Made by a program: the position numbers and the translations under genes. Positions 6,644 to 13,767 of a stretch of DNA of 14,959 nucleotides are shown one piece after another; position 1 is the first letter of the stretch; each line of letters starts with the position of its first letter. Source of the DNA: JBBDXA01 sp040902585 (lineage in GTDB: Bacteria > Planctomycetota > Phycisphaerae > Phycisphaerales > Phycisphaeraceae); the NCBI GenBank assembly GCA_040902585.1, contig JBBDXA010000215.1, positions 1 to 14,959 on the forward strand. Reading direction: 5' to 3'. The notes under the pieces were generated by a model that worked only from the letters and a program-made list of their open reading frames with translations, did not search any database and was not told where the DNA came from.

Positions 6644-6912
6644 CAGCGATTCCTCGCCCGCGTTGACCTTTGCTTCCTTGCTTCCGCTTTCATCTCACTC
6701 AGGTCAAACGGCTTGGATTCGCCTCGTTTTGATTGTGCAACGGCACTTCGCAGCAGTCGCGCAAGCGCCTCCTCATCGCGATCAAGCTGCCGATCGCGAT
6801 CCGCCAGCAGTTCCAGCGCTTCCTCCACCACGGCATCGGCCGACTGATAGATGCCTTTGGCAATCTTCTCTTGAATCAGCTTCTGATATGCGGACCTGAC
6901 GGAAACTTTCAT
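6643..6912 (-). CDS. ParD-like antitoxin (ribbon-helix-helix type)
   Basis: This 89-residue protein has an N-terminal MKVSVRSAYQKLIQEKI and the G-x-Y-x-S-A-D-x-V-x-E-E-A-L pattern typical of ParD/CopG-like antitoxins. A dimeric ribbon-helix-helix would bind the operon promoter, and the charged C-terminal half (about 45-89) would wrap the toxin. A strong AGGAGGT (6923-6917) lies 4 bases before the ATG, one of the few good Shine-Dalgarno sites in the window, which may mark the module as acquired. The gene begins 70 bases after the purL stop on the same strand, so it may have its own promoter or be read from purL. The toxin behind it carries a nonsense codon, which leaves the antitoxin possibly orphaned. 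Confidence 0.82.
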   Translation of the reverse strand: MKVSVRSAYQKLIQEKIAKGIYQSADAVVEEALELLADRDRQLDRDEEALARLLRSAVAQSKRGESKPFDLSEMKAEARKQRSTRARNR

Positions 6913-6982
6913 GGGGACCTCCTGAGAGACATCACCTGATCGTAGGCCGGCTGCCAGCCATCTTTCAACGCGCTTGCAAGCA

Positions 6983-9900
6983 TCACCAATCCAACGGCTT
7001 CAACCACGCCTCGCGCAGCGCATCGAGCGACTCTTCCATGATGCGTCCCTGTTTACCGCTGCGCACGATCAGGTTCGCGTGATCGGCGAAAACGCCGACC
7101 TGGCCGAAGGGGACTTTCATTTCGCGCAGGGTGCGGATCACGGCATCGACCTTTGCCGGGGCGACTTCGACAAGATAGCGCGAAGGGCTCTCGGCGAAGC
7201 AGGCTTCAAACTCGGGGAGGGGTTCGCGGGAAGGCACATGAGTGAGATCAACATCCAGTCCGATGCGGCCGGCGAAGGCCATTTCCGCCGCCGCGACGAG
7301 GAGGCCGCCATCGGAGCAGTCATGCACGCTGGCGGCGAGTTTCTTCTCGATGAGCTTGGCGATCGCGGTGGCGTTGAGGGGGCCCTGCTTCAGGTCGACG
7401 CGCGGGATGGTGAGATTGCGGCAAAGCCCAGGGATAGCAATCCCTGGGCTTTGGGCGACATGCGACCCGCCCATCGCGCTGGTCGTGTCGCCCACCAGCA
7501 GCAGCACATTGCCCGATGCCTTCGCGTCCATCGTTCGGCTCTTCATCACATCAGGCACGATGCCCATCGCGGTGATCAGCATCGTCGGCGGAATCGTGAT
7601 CAGCCGACCTTCCTCCGTCATGAACTGGTTGCTCAGCGAATCCTTGCCGCTCACAAAAGGCGTGCGATACGCAATCGCAGCGTCGTAACACGCCTCAGCA
7701 GCGCGGACGAGGGAGCCGAGCTGTTTGGGGTCATCACACCGCGGCCAGCAGAAATTATCCAGCACAGCAATGCGCAAAGGATCGGCGCCCGCGCATACGA
7801 CATTGCGCACCGCTTCGTCGAGAGCCGCGAGCGTGGCCCAGTACGAATCGCCATCGACAGCGAGGCCGCGCGCTGTTGCCTTTTCACTCAGGTGCGGCGC
7901 CAGACCGCAGCCCAGCGCAATGCCTTGATTACTCGACAATTTAGGGCGAATCACCGCCGCATCGCCCGGCCCATCCTGCCCCGGCCCGACCAGCGGCTTG
8001 ATCACGCTGCCGCCCTGCACTTCATGGTCGTACTGGCGGATGATCCAGTGCTTGCTGGCGATGTTGGGATGGCTGAGCAAAGACAGAAGTGACGAAGTGA
8101 CGGAGTGACGGAGTGACGGAGTGTCCGAATCAGAAGCGACTGCGTCACTTCGTAACTTCGTCACTTCGTCACTTCCCCATGTCGCCTCCCGCGTCGGCAT
8201 CGGGATGCCTTCGTGCAGGAGGTGCATCGAGAGTCGGCCGACTTCGGTGCCGTGGTAGGTGAGAACGAGTTGGGCTACTTCATTCTCCGAACATCCAAAC
8301 TCGCCCAGATCGCACATCTCCACATCTTCCGCGTCGCACAGCTTTCGCAGTCGTTCGATTTTTTCCAAAGGCACAGCGAGCACCATGCGTTCCTGTGCTT
8401 CGCTGATCCAGATTTCGGTGTACGACAGGCCGGGGTATTTCAGCGGGGCGTTTTCCAGTTGCACCTTCGCGCCAATTTTGCTGCCCATCTCGCCGACGGC
8501 GCTGGAGAAGCCGCCCGCGCCGCAGTCGGTGATCGCCGAGTAGAGCGGACCATCTTCCTGATCGCGAGCCTGGAGAATCACATCCATCGTTTTCTTCTGC
8601 GTGATGGCGTTGCCGATCTGCACGGCATGGCTGAACTCATCCGCATGCGTGTCCGTCAGCTCGGCACTGGAAAAGGTCGCGCCGTGAATCCCATCGCGCC
8701 CGGTGCGCCCGCCCAGGGCGATGATGCGATCGCCCGGCTTCGAGTCGCCGAAGCATTTGTCCAGGGGGATCAGGCCGATGCATCCGCAGTAGACGAGCGG
8801 GTTGCCGAGGTAGTCATCATCAAAGTACACCGCGCCGTTGACGGTGGGAATGCCCATGCGGTTGCCGTAGTCACGCACGCCGGCGACGACGCGTTGAAGG
8901 ACGCGCTTGGGGTGGATAATGCCGCGGGGAAGTGACGGAGTGACGGAGTGACGAAGTGACGAAGTTTCGAAGTCGGTGACTTCGTCACTTTGTAACTCCG
9001 TCACTTCGTTACTTTGAGCGAAGCGATCCGGCATCGCCACGCAAAACACATTCGTATTCGCAATCGGCTTGGCGCTCAGGCCGGTGCCCATCACATCTCG
9101 GATGCACCCGCCGATGCCTGTCGCCGCCCCGCCGTAGGGCTCGATCGCGCTGGGGTGGTTGTGCGTTTCGACCTTGATGCAGATGGCATCCTCGTCATCG
9201 AATCGGATGATGCCCGCGTTGTCGACGAACACGCTCACGCACCAGTCCACCGCCGCAGGCGTCTTCTCGTCGCCCTGCGTCAGCTTCTTCGTCGCGGCCG
9301 CGATAGTGCTCTTCAAGAGATTGTGAATCGTGATGGAACCATCCGGGTTCACTTCGTGTCCCGGCCTTCCAATGAAGCTGATCGCTGACCCCTGACCCCT
9401 GTCTCCTGTCTCCTGACTCCTGTCCCCTGTCTCCTTGTACCGAATCGTCGCCTTCAGCGTCTTGTGAACGCAGTGCTCGCTCCACGTCTGCGCCAGCGTT
9501 TCCAGTTCGATATCCGAAGGATCGCGCTCGACGCTGCGGTAGTAATCGCGGATCGCCCGCATCTCGTCGAGGCTCAAGAACAGGTGGGCTTCGCGCGACA
9601 TTTTCATCAGGCCATCGTCATCGAGCTCGCGCATGGCGATGTGCGTCACCTTCATCTCGTAGGCATGTCCGTGGGGAAACGCGCTGGGCCAGAACGGCTC
9701 AGTGTGAATCTCCTGAATGACGGTATTGCCCATCACCTGTTCGCCGAGGCGTTCCAGGGCGAGTTCGTCGGCGATAACATTCTCCAGATCGAAGCGCCAG
9801 CCGGTACGGATTTCGATGTCGTCGATGGAGAGGCTCGGAATCATTTCGACAATGGCTTCGCGCGCGGACTGAGCGACCGGGTCCATGACGCCGGGCAGGT

Positions 9901-10195
9901 AGTGGACTTCGACGATGGGCCCGCCGGTGCGTTCGCTGGCGCCGATGACAGCTTCCTGCGTGATGGGATCTGCCAGCAGTTCCAGGGCGATGCGATGGAT
10001 GGCGGCATCATCGAGGGGTGATTCGATGAGATAGATGGCTGCGGCGCGCAGGCTTGCCGCGGGGCCGAAGCGGCGGCGCAGTTCGTCGAGGTACTGGCCT
10101 GCCAGCGGGTCAGGCTGGCCGGGTTGGGGGTGAATTTCGATCCGATGCACTCGCCGGGCGGCGGCGAAGGCCACATCCGTTGCGGTCGCTGTCAT
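6983..10195 (-). CDS. purL: Phosphoribosylformylglycinamidine synthase, PurS-PurL fusion
   Basis: This enzyme makes FGAM from FGAR, ATP and ammonia in purine biosynthesis. Residue numbers here count from ATG 10201. Residues 1-180 hold two PurS-like repeats (LLADPITQEAVI; VHYLPGVMDPVAQSAREAI). The PurL core follows: WSEHCVHKTLKA, ETHNHPSAIEPYGGAATG, GGRTGRDGIHGATFSS, ITDCGAGGFSSAVGEMG, TPFVSGKDS and DCSDGGLLVAAAEMAFAG. No PurQ glutaminase domain is attached, so a separate PurQ is expected elsewhere. Four segments are repeat-coded and foreign to the family: about 256-273, 395-425, 675-706 and 917-927. Without them the protein would be near 980 residues. The second ATG (10195) is preferred because AAGGA lies 5 bases before it; ATG 10201 directly abuts that site and adds two residues. 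Confidence 0.95.
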   Translation of the reverse strand: MTATATDVAFAAARRVHRIEIHPQPGQPDPLAGQYLDELRRRFGPAASLRAAAIYLIESPLDDAAIHRIALELLADPITQEAVIGASERTGGPIVEVHYLPGVMDPVAQSAREAIVEMIPSLSIDDIEIRTGWRFDLENVIADELALERLGEQVMGNTVIQEIHTEPFWPSAFPHGHAYEMKVTHIAMRELDDDGLMKMSREAHLFLSLDEMRAIRDYYRSVERDPSDIELETLAQTWSEHCVHKTLKATIRYKETGDRSQETGDRGQGSAISFIGRPGHEVNPDGSITIHNLLKSTIAAATKKLTQGDEKTPAAVDWCVSVFVDNAGIIRFDDEDAICIKVETHNHPSAIEPYGGAATGIGGCIRDVMGTGLSAKPIANTNVFCVAMPDRFAQSNEVTELQSDEVTDFETSSLRHSVTPSLPRGIIHPKRVLQRVVAGVRDYGNRMGIPTVNGAVYFDDDYLGNPLVYCGCIGLIPLDKCFGDSKPGDRIIALGGRTGRDGIHGATFSSAELTDTHADEFSHAVQIGNAITQKKTMDVILQARDQEDGPLYSAITDCGAGGFSSAVGEMGSKIGAKVQLENAPLKYPGLSYTEIWISEAQERMVLAVPLEKIERLRKLCDAEDVEMCDLGEFGCSENEVAQLVLTYHGTEVGRLSMHLLHEGIPMPTREATWGSDEVTKLRSDAVASDSDTPSLRHSVTSSLLSLLSHPNIASKHWIIRQYDHEVQGGSVIKPLVGPGQDGPGDAAVIRPKLSSNQGIALGCGLAPHLSEKATARGLAVDGDSYWATLAALDEAVRNVVCAGADPLRIAVLDNFCWPRCDDPKQLGSLVRAAEACYDAAIAYRTPFVSGKDSLSNQFMTEEGRLITIPPTMLITAMGIVPDVMKSRTMDAKASGNVLLLVGDTTSAMGGSHVAQSPGIAIPGLCRNLTIPRVDLKQGPLNATAIAKLIEKKLAASVHDCSDGGLLVAAAEMAFAGRIGLDVDLTHVPSREPLPEFEACFAESPSRYLVEVAPAKVDAVIRTLREMKVPFGQVGVFADHANLIVRSGKQGRIMEESLDALREAWLKPLDW
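7422..7453. repeat. Perfect 13-bp palindrome inside purL
   Basis: CAAAGCCCAGGGA (7422-7434) and its exact reverse complement (7441-7453) surround a 6-base loop TAGCAA. In purL it encodes VAQSPGIAIPGL directly after the conserved GGSH, at a point where family members differ in length. The near-perfect symmetry in a coding region suggests an inserted element. Confidence 0.7.
8086..8175. repeat. Inverted octamer array in purL (right-hand copy in protein)
   Basis: Five units of the GAAGTGAC/GGAGTGAC type (8086-8125) face four of the GTCACTTC type (8144-8175) across an 18-base core. On the purL sense strand the first arm reads GAAGTGAC, GAAGTGAC, GAAGTTAC, GAAGTGAC. The third unit's TTAC avoids an in-frame TGA. 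The peptide (about residues 675-706) contains SDEVTKLRSD and SLRHSVTSSL. Confidence 0.92.
8929..9015. repeat. Inverted octamer array in purL (left-hand copy in protein)
   Basis: Six units from GAAGTGAC to a degenerate GAAGTCGG (8929-8976) face five of the GTCACTTC type (8976-9015). It is the same repeat family as 8086-8175, about 840 bases away. On the sense strand the third unit is GGAGTTAC, again TTA in place of TGA. The peptide (about 395-425) contains SDEVTDFETS and SLRHSVTPSL, almost the same as in the other array. It lies between NTNVFCVAMPD and the GIIHPKRVL block, a likely loop. Confidence 0.92.
9385..9433. repeat. Heptamer array in purL, 7 units (single arm)
   Basis: Seven units in a row are CTGACCC (twice), CTGTCTC (twice), CTGACTC, CTGTCCC and CTGTCTC. 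On the sense strand they encode the ETGDRSQETGDRGQ peptide after ATIRYK, near residues 256-273. There is no opposing arm. The unit has no stop codon in any phase on the sense strand. Confidence 0.92.
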
Positions 10196-10232
10196 GACCA
10201 TCCTTGCCGAAGAAAAGGGGGAAGAAAAGGGA

Positions 10233-10238
10233 AGTATA
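10233..10238 (-). promoter_or_regulatory. Putative -10 box (TATACT) of purL
   Basis: On the - strand TATACT lies 37 bases before ATG 10195. No recognisable -35 box sits 16-18 bases upstream. No purine riboswitch-like fold or clear PurR operator is seen between here and the repeat pair at 10283. Confidence 0.4.
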
Positions 10239-10282
10239 CAGGCAGCGCGAAGGGAGGATGTGACGACGGTTGTGTTCTAATT

Positions 10283-10407
10283 CCCCTCCCTCCCAGGGAG
10301 GGGTTAGGGGAGGGTGGGGCGCACGACGTTCGTCGATCCCCGTTGCAAACAGGATCAACCGCATTCGTACGACTGACCCTCCCCCAGCCCCTCCCTAAGA
10401 GGGAGGG
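10283..10407. repeat. Head-to-head CCCTCCC palindromic repeat pair between purL and the glycosyltransferase
   Basis: The 288-base gap between purL and the next gene is mostly this pair. 10375-10407 is identical over 33 bases to 2654-2686; 10283-10319 is a related copy in inverted orientation. Each has its own hairpin (CCCCTCCCT, CCC, AGGGAGGGG at 10283-10303; CCCTCCCT, AAG, AGGGAGGG at 10389-10407). The 55-base centre (10320-10374) is unique. The pair separates two divergent genes. Confidence 0.85.
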
Positions 10408-10453
10408 GAGTCAGCGTCAACGACTTGCCCCTCGCGCATTGGGTCCTTGGGGT

Positions 10454-10459
10454 TACACT
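10454..10459 (+). promoter_or_regulatory. Possible -10 box (TACACT) of the glycosyltransferase gene
   Basis: TACACT lies 30 bases before the ATG at 10490. There is no -35 box at standard spacing. GAGGAG at 10468-10473 is the only Shine-Dalgarno-like site but is 16 bases from the ATG, too far for normal use. Confidence 0.3.
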
Positions 10460-10489
10460 GTTGGGTTGAGGAGTCGCAGTAAGCCGTCA

Positions 10490-12634
10490 ATGGAAAACGG
10501 AGTGACAACCCGATCGCCCGTGGCTGGCAGCGGTACAGCCGCGCCTGCGCCTGTCCCGGCGCGGACCTTGGTGGATCCGCCTCCGCGTCGCGTCGGGCTG
10601 TTCGCCTGGCTGATCGCGCTTCTGTGCATGATGGCGGCGGCGCCGGCCCTGCTCATCGAGCTCTACCGCCCCGAAGTCGTCGACGATGCCGAGGCCAAGG
10701 CCCTGGCGACTTCCATCCACACCTGGACCCGCTTCAACTCGCCCGCCGCCGCCGGTGAGCCGTTCATTCGCACCATGATCCCGCATTACAACGGCCGCAG
10801 CCAGTGGCGCGATGCCCCGGGCGTCACCTGGACGCAGCTTGCCATCTACGAACTATTGGCGAGCAAACCGGTCACGACGAAGGACGCGATGTTCACTCTC
10901 GCGGACGATGGCGTGTTTCCTCTGCCCCCGCCGCTGAAGCCGATTTCATTTACGGGCAGAACCGTCGCCCAGGTGCGCGATCTTGTCGCCGCGCAGGCCC
11001 AGAGCGATTTGAACTGGGGCCGGATTGAGATCAACCTTTCGATCCCCGTCGCTGAACCTGCCAAAGGCAAAGCGGCCGCGCCTGGTGCATCCGTGAATCA
11101 GGCATCGATCGACCATCTCGCCCTCGCCGCCGGCCAGCGCATCGAGCTGAAGATGTCCTACGTCGAGCCCACCTGGCGCAGCGCGGTCAACACGGTGGAC
11201 CTGATCAAGTACGCCCGCCTGTGCTCGGCGATGCTCGGCCTGGTGCTGGTCGGCGCGGTGTTCTGGGCGGCCTACGCGATCGCCGGCCTGCGCGCCGGGG
11301 CGTTTGCCGCGCTGGTCTGCGCCGCCAATCCCGTTTTCATCTGGCACGCGCGAACCGCCAGCATGCCCATCCATCAGGCCACCTGGACCATGGTCGCCAT
11401 CGCCGCCGCCCTGTGGGCCATCCGTCCGCTTCGCTCCAGTCCCACCATCGAGCGGCAGTTCCTGGGCTGGGTCATCTGCGGCCTGGCGTTCGGCATGGCG
11501 GCGCTGGTCTCCGGGCCGTTCGTCATCGTCACCGTCGGCGGCCCGATCATGCTCCTGCTGCTGCTTTGCCCTCATCGGCGCGGCCACCTCATGGGTCTGC
11601 TGGCGGCGACGATCATCGGCGTGCTCGTGGTCGTCCCCTGGACCGCTCTGCTCCACGAGAACGACGCGGATGCAGCCTTGAACTGGTGGAACGATCATCG
11701 TCCCTTGAGCGGCAAGCTGCTGGTCAACCTGTTTCAGAATTTGTGGACGCGCCTCGGGCTGGTGCTGGTCGCGCTGTTGCCCTGGACGTTCTGGCTCTTT
11801 GCCGCCTTGGTGCAGCCGTTCAGCACGTCTTCGCAAGGCTCGCGCACGCGCCTGTTCCTGGGCTTTTCGTGGTTCCTGCTGGTGACCACGTTCCTGCTCC
11901 TTCAGCCGGATACCGGCGATGTCGCGGCGTGGATGCCCCTGGCACCCGCCGGCGCGGTCATGACCGGCGTGCTCTTCCATCACTACTCCACCCTCGCCGG
12001 TGAAGGGCGGTTCGTCCGCTCCTGGCGCTGGCTGCGGTGGGCGCACCTGCTTCTGCTGCTGATCGTCTCCATCCTCGCGCCTCTGTTCATCTCCTGGCCC
12101 AAGCCTTTCATCGACAACGGCTGGTTCAAGCAGGCGGTGTTTCTCAACTGGGGCTGGGGCTATTCCCTGAGCCTGACCCTCGTGCTCATCGCGCTGGTCG
12201 TGGTCGCCCTGCGCATGGCGATCAAGCAGTACCCCGGCTGGATGCTCGGCGTCACCGCCGCGTGGATGCTGCTGCTCTCCACTGTCGTGGCCATACCCGC
12301 CGCCCGCAGCGGCATGGCCACCAGCGCCATCCGCCGCGATGCGGACAACATCCGCAAGCGCACCAACAATCACCCCGTCTACGCACTCCAGGGCGACGAG
12401 CACGGCCCCGTCACGCTGGAGCCGGCCGTGCTGCTCTACGCCCAGTGCGAGATCCGTTCGATCACCGCCAAGGACATCGACGATGTCGCCGCCCGCCAGC
12501 GCACCACGATCTACCTGATCAGCCGGCTGGACTCGGCCGCCCCCGCGCCAAGGGCAGAGGAAGTGATCGAGCTTCCGACGGTGAAGATGAAACTGTGGAA
12601 GTACGAGTCGGAAGCGACGGCTGCGATACCGTGA
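10490..12634 (+). CDS. GT39/ArnT-like membrane glycosyltransferase
   Basis: This 714-residue integral membrane protein resembles GT-C enzymes (PMT/ArnT family), which move a sugar from a lipid-phosphate carrier onto a protein or lipid on the outer face of the membrane. A Pro/Ala-rich cytoplasmic N-terminus precedes TM1 (about 35-57), followed by the acidic DDAE (65-68), which fits the catalytic first-loop Asp of the family. The pattern PHYNGRSQWRDAPGVTWTQLAIYELL resembles the usual 'P-x-L-N-G ... K-P-P-L-x-x-W' block. TM2 begins near 240, and about nine more hydrophobic segments follow to about 590. The C-terminal 115 residues are soluble. Unusual is the roughly 180-residue external segment between TM1 and TM2. 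ATG 10490 is chosen because the open frame further upstream runs through palindromic repeats. The phosphodiesterase gene follows after 26 bases. Donor and acceptor are unknown. Confidence 0.7.
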   Translation: MENGVTTRSPVAGSGTAAPAPVPARTLVDPPPRRVGLFAWLIALLCMMAAAPALLIELYRPEVVDDAEAKALATSIHTWTRFNSPAAAGEPFIRTMIPHYNGRSQWRDAPGVTWTQLAIYELLASKPVTTKDAMFTLADDGVFPLPPPLKPISFTGRTVAQVRDLVAAQAQSDLNWGRIEINLSIPVAEPAKGKAAAPGASVNQASIDHLALAAGQRIELKMSYVEPTWRSAVNTVDLIKYARLCSAMLGLVLVGAVFWAAYAIAGLRAGAFAALVCAANPVFIWHARTASMPIHQATWTMVAIAAALWAIRPLRSSPTIERQFLGWVICGLAFGMAALVSGPFVIVTVGGPIMLLLLLCPHRRGHLMGLLAATIIGVLVVVPWTALLHENDADAALNWWNDHRPLSGKLLVNLFQNLWTRLGLVLVALLPWTFWLFAALVQPFSTSSQGSRTRLFLGFSWFLLVTTFLLLQPDTGDVAAWMPLAPAGAVMTGVLFHHYSTLAGEGRFVRSWRWLRWAHLLLLLIVSILAPLFISWPKPFIDNGWFKQAVFLNWGWGYSLSLTLVLIALVVVALRMAIKQYPGWMLGVTAAWMLLLSTVVAIPAARSGMATSAIRRDADNIRKRTNNHPVYALQGDEHGPVTLEPAVLLYAQCEIRSITAKDIDDVAARQRTTIYLISRLDSAAPAPRAEEVIELPTVKMKLWKYESEATAAIP

Positions 12635-12660
12635 GCCTGTTTCCACAAGCGGGTGATCTT

Positions 12661-13623
12661 ATGAAGCAGTTACCTGCGGCGACGATCTTTCTCCTGCTTC
12701 TGCTCGCCGCCTCGGCTCGCGCTGAGGAGGCCGCTCCCGCGCGGACCGTCAAACTGCACACGATCGACGTGAAGACGCCGCGGGGCATGGTCGATCTCTT
12801 CAAACCGGGGGCGGAGAGGTTTCCCCTCATCAGCGCTCATCGCGGCGGCTCGGGCAAAGGCTGGCCGGAGAACTGCATCGAGACTTTTCAGCACACGCTC
12901 GAGCACACCTTCGCCATCATGGAAGTAGACCCGCGCTACACGAAGGACGGACACATCGTTCTGCATCACGACGCGACGCTCGAACGCACCACCAGCGGCA
13001 AAGGCAAAGTCGCCGACCACACGCTCGCCGAGCTGAAACAGCTTCGCCTCAAGGATGCCGCGGGCACCCTGACGGATTACACCATCCCCACACTCGACGA
13101 AGCGCTGGCGTGGGCGAAGGGCAAGACGATTCTCGTGCTCGATCAGAAGGATGTCCCCGCCCGCGATCGGTTGAAGAAAGTGATGGAGCTCAAGGCTGAG
13201 GCCCACGCGATGTTGATCATCTACAGTTTCGCCGATGCGAAGGCGTGTTACGAAACGAGCAAAGACATCATGATGGAAGTGATGATCCCTTCGCGCGCCA
13301 AGGGTGAGGAGTTTGAGAAGACGGGCGTACCCTGGGCGAATGTGATTGCGTTTGTGGGGCATACGCCGCCGCGCGAGACGGAGCTTGGCCCGTGGCTGCA
13401 CGGCAAAGGCGCAAGCTGCATGACCGGCACCTCGCGCAACCTCGACAAGCAACTCATGAAGGCGGAGGGCGACGCACGCAGCGCGATCCGCAAGGAGTAC
13501 GAGGCGCTTCTGAAGTCGGGCGTTGACCTGTTCGAAGCGGATGCAGCCCGCGAAGTGGGGCGGTTGCTCTACAGTGAGACCAGCGTGCCGACGGAGAAGG
13601 CGAAGTATTTTCGCGTGGATTGA
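12661..13623 (+). CDS. Secreted glycerophosphodiester phosphodiesterase (GDPD family)
   Basis: This 320-residue enzyme belongs to the GDPD TIM-barrel family, which hydrolyses glycerophosphodiesters to glycerol-3-phosphate and an alcohol. A signal peptide is clear: MKQL, a Leu-rich core, and a probable cut after ARA near residue 22. The active-site pattern is complete: H60-R61-G62, P-E70-N71, E88-V-D90 and H103-D104 (VLHHD), so both catalytic histidines and the metal ligands are present. The frame is open back to 12037, but that stretch overlaps the glycosyltransferase; ATG 12661 starts directly at the signal peptide. The gene follows that transferase by 26 bases and probably shares its transcript, which suggests joint work on phospholipid head groups or envelope glycerophosphate; this link is inference. 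The end is a strong terminator after a repeat element. Confidence 0.9.
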   Translation: MKQLPAATIFLLLLLAASARAEEAAPARTVKLHTIDVKTPRGMVDLFKPGAERFPLISAHRGGSGKGWPENCIETFQHTLEHTFAIMEVDPRYTKDGHIVLHHDATLERTTSGKGKVADHTLAELKQLRLKDAAGTLTDYTIPTLDEALAWAKGKTILVLDQKDVPARDRLKKVMELKAEAHAMLIIYSFADAKACYETSKDIMMEVMIPSRAKGEEFEKTGVPWANVIAFVGHTPPRETELGPWLHGKGASCMTGTSRNLDKQLMKAEGDARSAIRKEYEALLKSGVDLFEADAAREVGRLLYSETSVPTEKAKYFRVD

Positions 13624-13635
13624 GACGAAGGCTGA

Positions 13636-13708
13636 AGCACCATCCCGGCAGGGTGGTGCGTGTCAGTTGCGCCGCACGGCGGGCACCGCCCTTCCGGGCC
13701 GGTGCTCC
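13636..13708. repeat. Palindromic repeat pair, diverged copy of 1802-1910
   Basis: Two hairpin units face each other: AGCACCATCCC-GGCA-GGGTGGTGC (13636-13659) and GGGCACCGCCCTTCC followed by GGGCCGGTGCTCC (13681-13708). The first matches the arm at 1806-1828 closely. The unique centre is 21 bases. It begins 12 bases after the phosphodiesterase stop. Confidence 0.75.
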
Positions 13709-13751
13709 AAATGAAAACCGCCCCGTCGGATGGACGAGGCGGTGTTTGTTT
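13708..13751. terminator. Bidirectional intrinsic terminator
   Basis: An 11-bp stem (13717-13727 with 13733-13743) encloses a 5-base loop. On the - strand all positions pair (one G-T wobble) and TTTTCATTT follows, an excellent terminator for the PEP-CTERM gene. On the + strand there is one C-A mismatch and GTTTGTTT follows, so it can also end the phosphodiesterase transcript. The genes are convergent, as expected. Confidence 0.85.
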
Positions 13752-13767
13752 CGGATCGTTCAGTGCA

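Noticed and set aside
6314..6847. 177-codon + strand frame between accC and purL
   Set aside because: It overlaps the accC end and runs antisense to a toxin-antitoxin pair that has a textbook overlap and Shine-Dalgarno site; its composition is Ser/Arg-rich shadow-like.
6974..8092. 372-codon + strand frame opposite purL
   Set aside because: The opposite strand encodes conserved PurL motifs throughout, and this frame has no recognisable protein features.
8086..9433. CRISPR array
   Set aside because: Units are 7-8 bases, tandem without spacers, degenerate and in frame inside purL; there are no cas genes.
10202..10282. Purine riboswitch or PurR box in the purL leader
   Set aside because: No conserved purine-aptamer loop motifs or clear operator palindrome could be found; only a -10-like box and purine-rich bases are seen.
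10124..10489. Upstream extension of the glycosyltransferase frame
   Set aside because: It runs through the purL start region and the palindromic repeat pair (PREGLGEG and PLPKREG peptides) and would give an abnormal N-terminus.
10946..12646. 566-codon open frame on the - strand
   Set aside because: It is antisense to the membrane glycosyltransferase. The product is Gln/Arg/His/Asp-rich low complexity, as expected opposite hydrophobic GC-rich codons.
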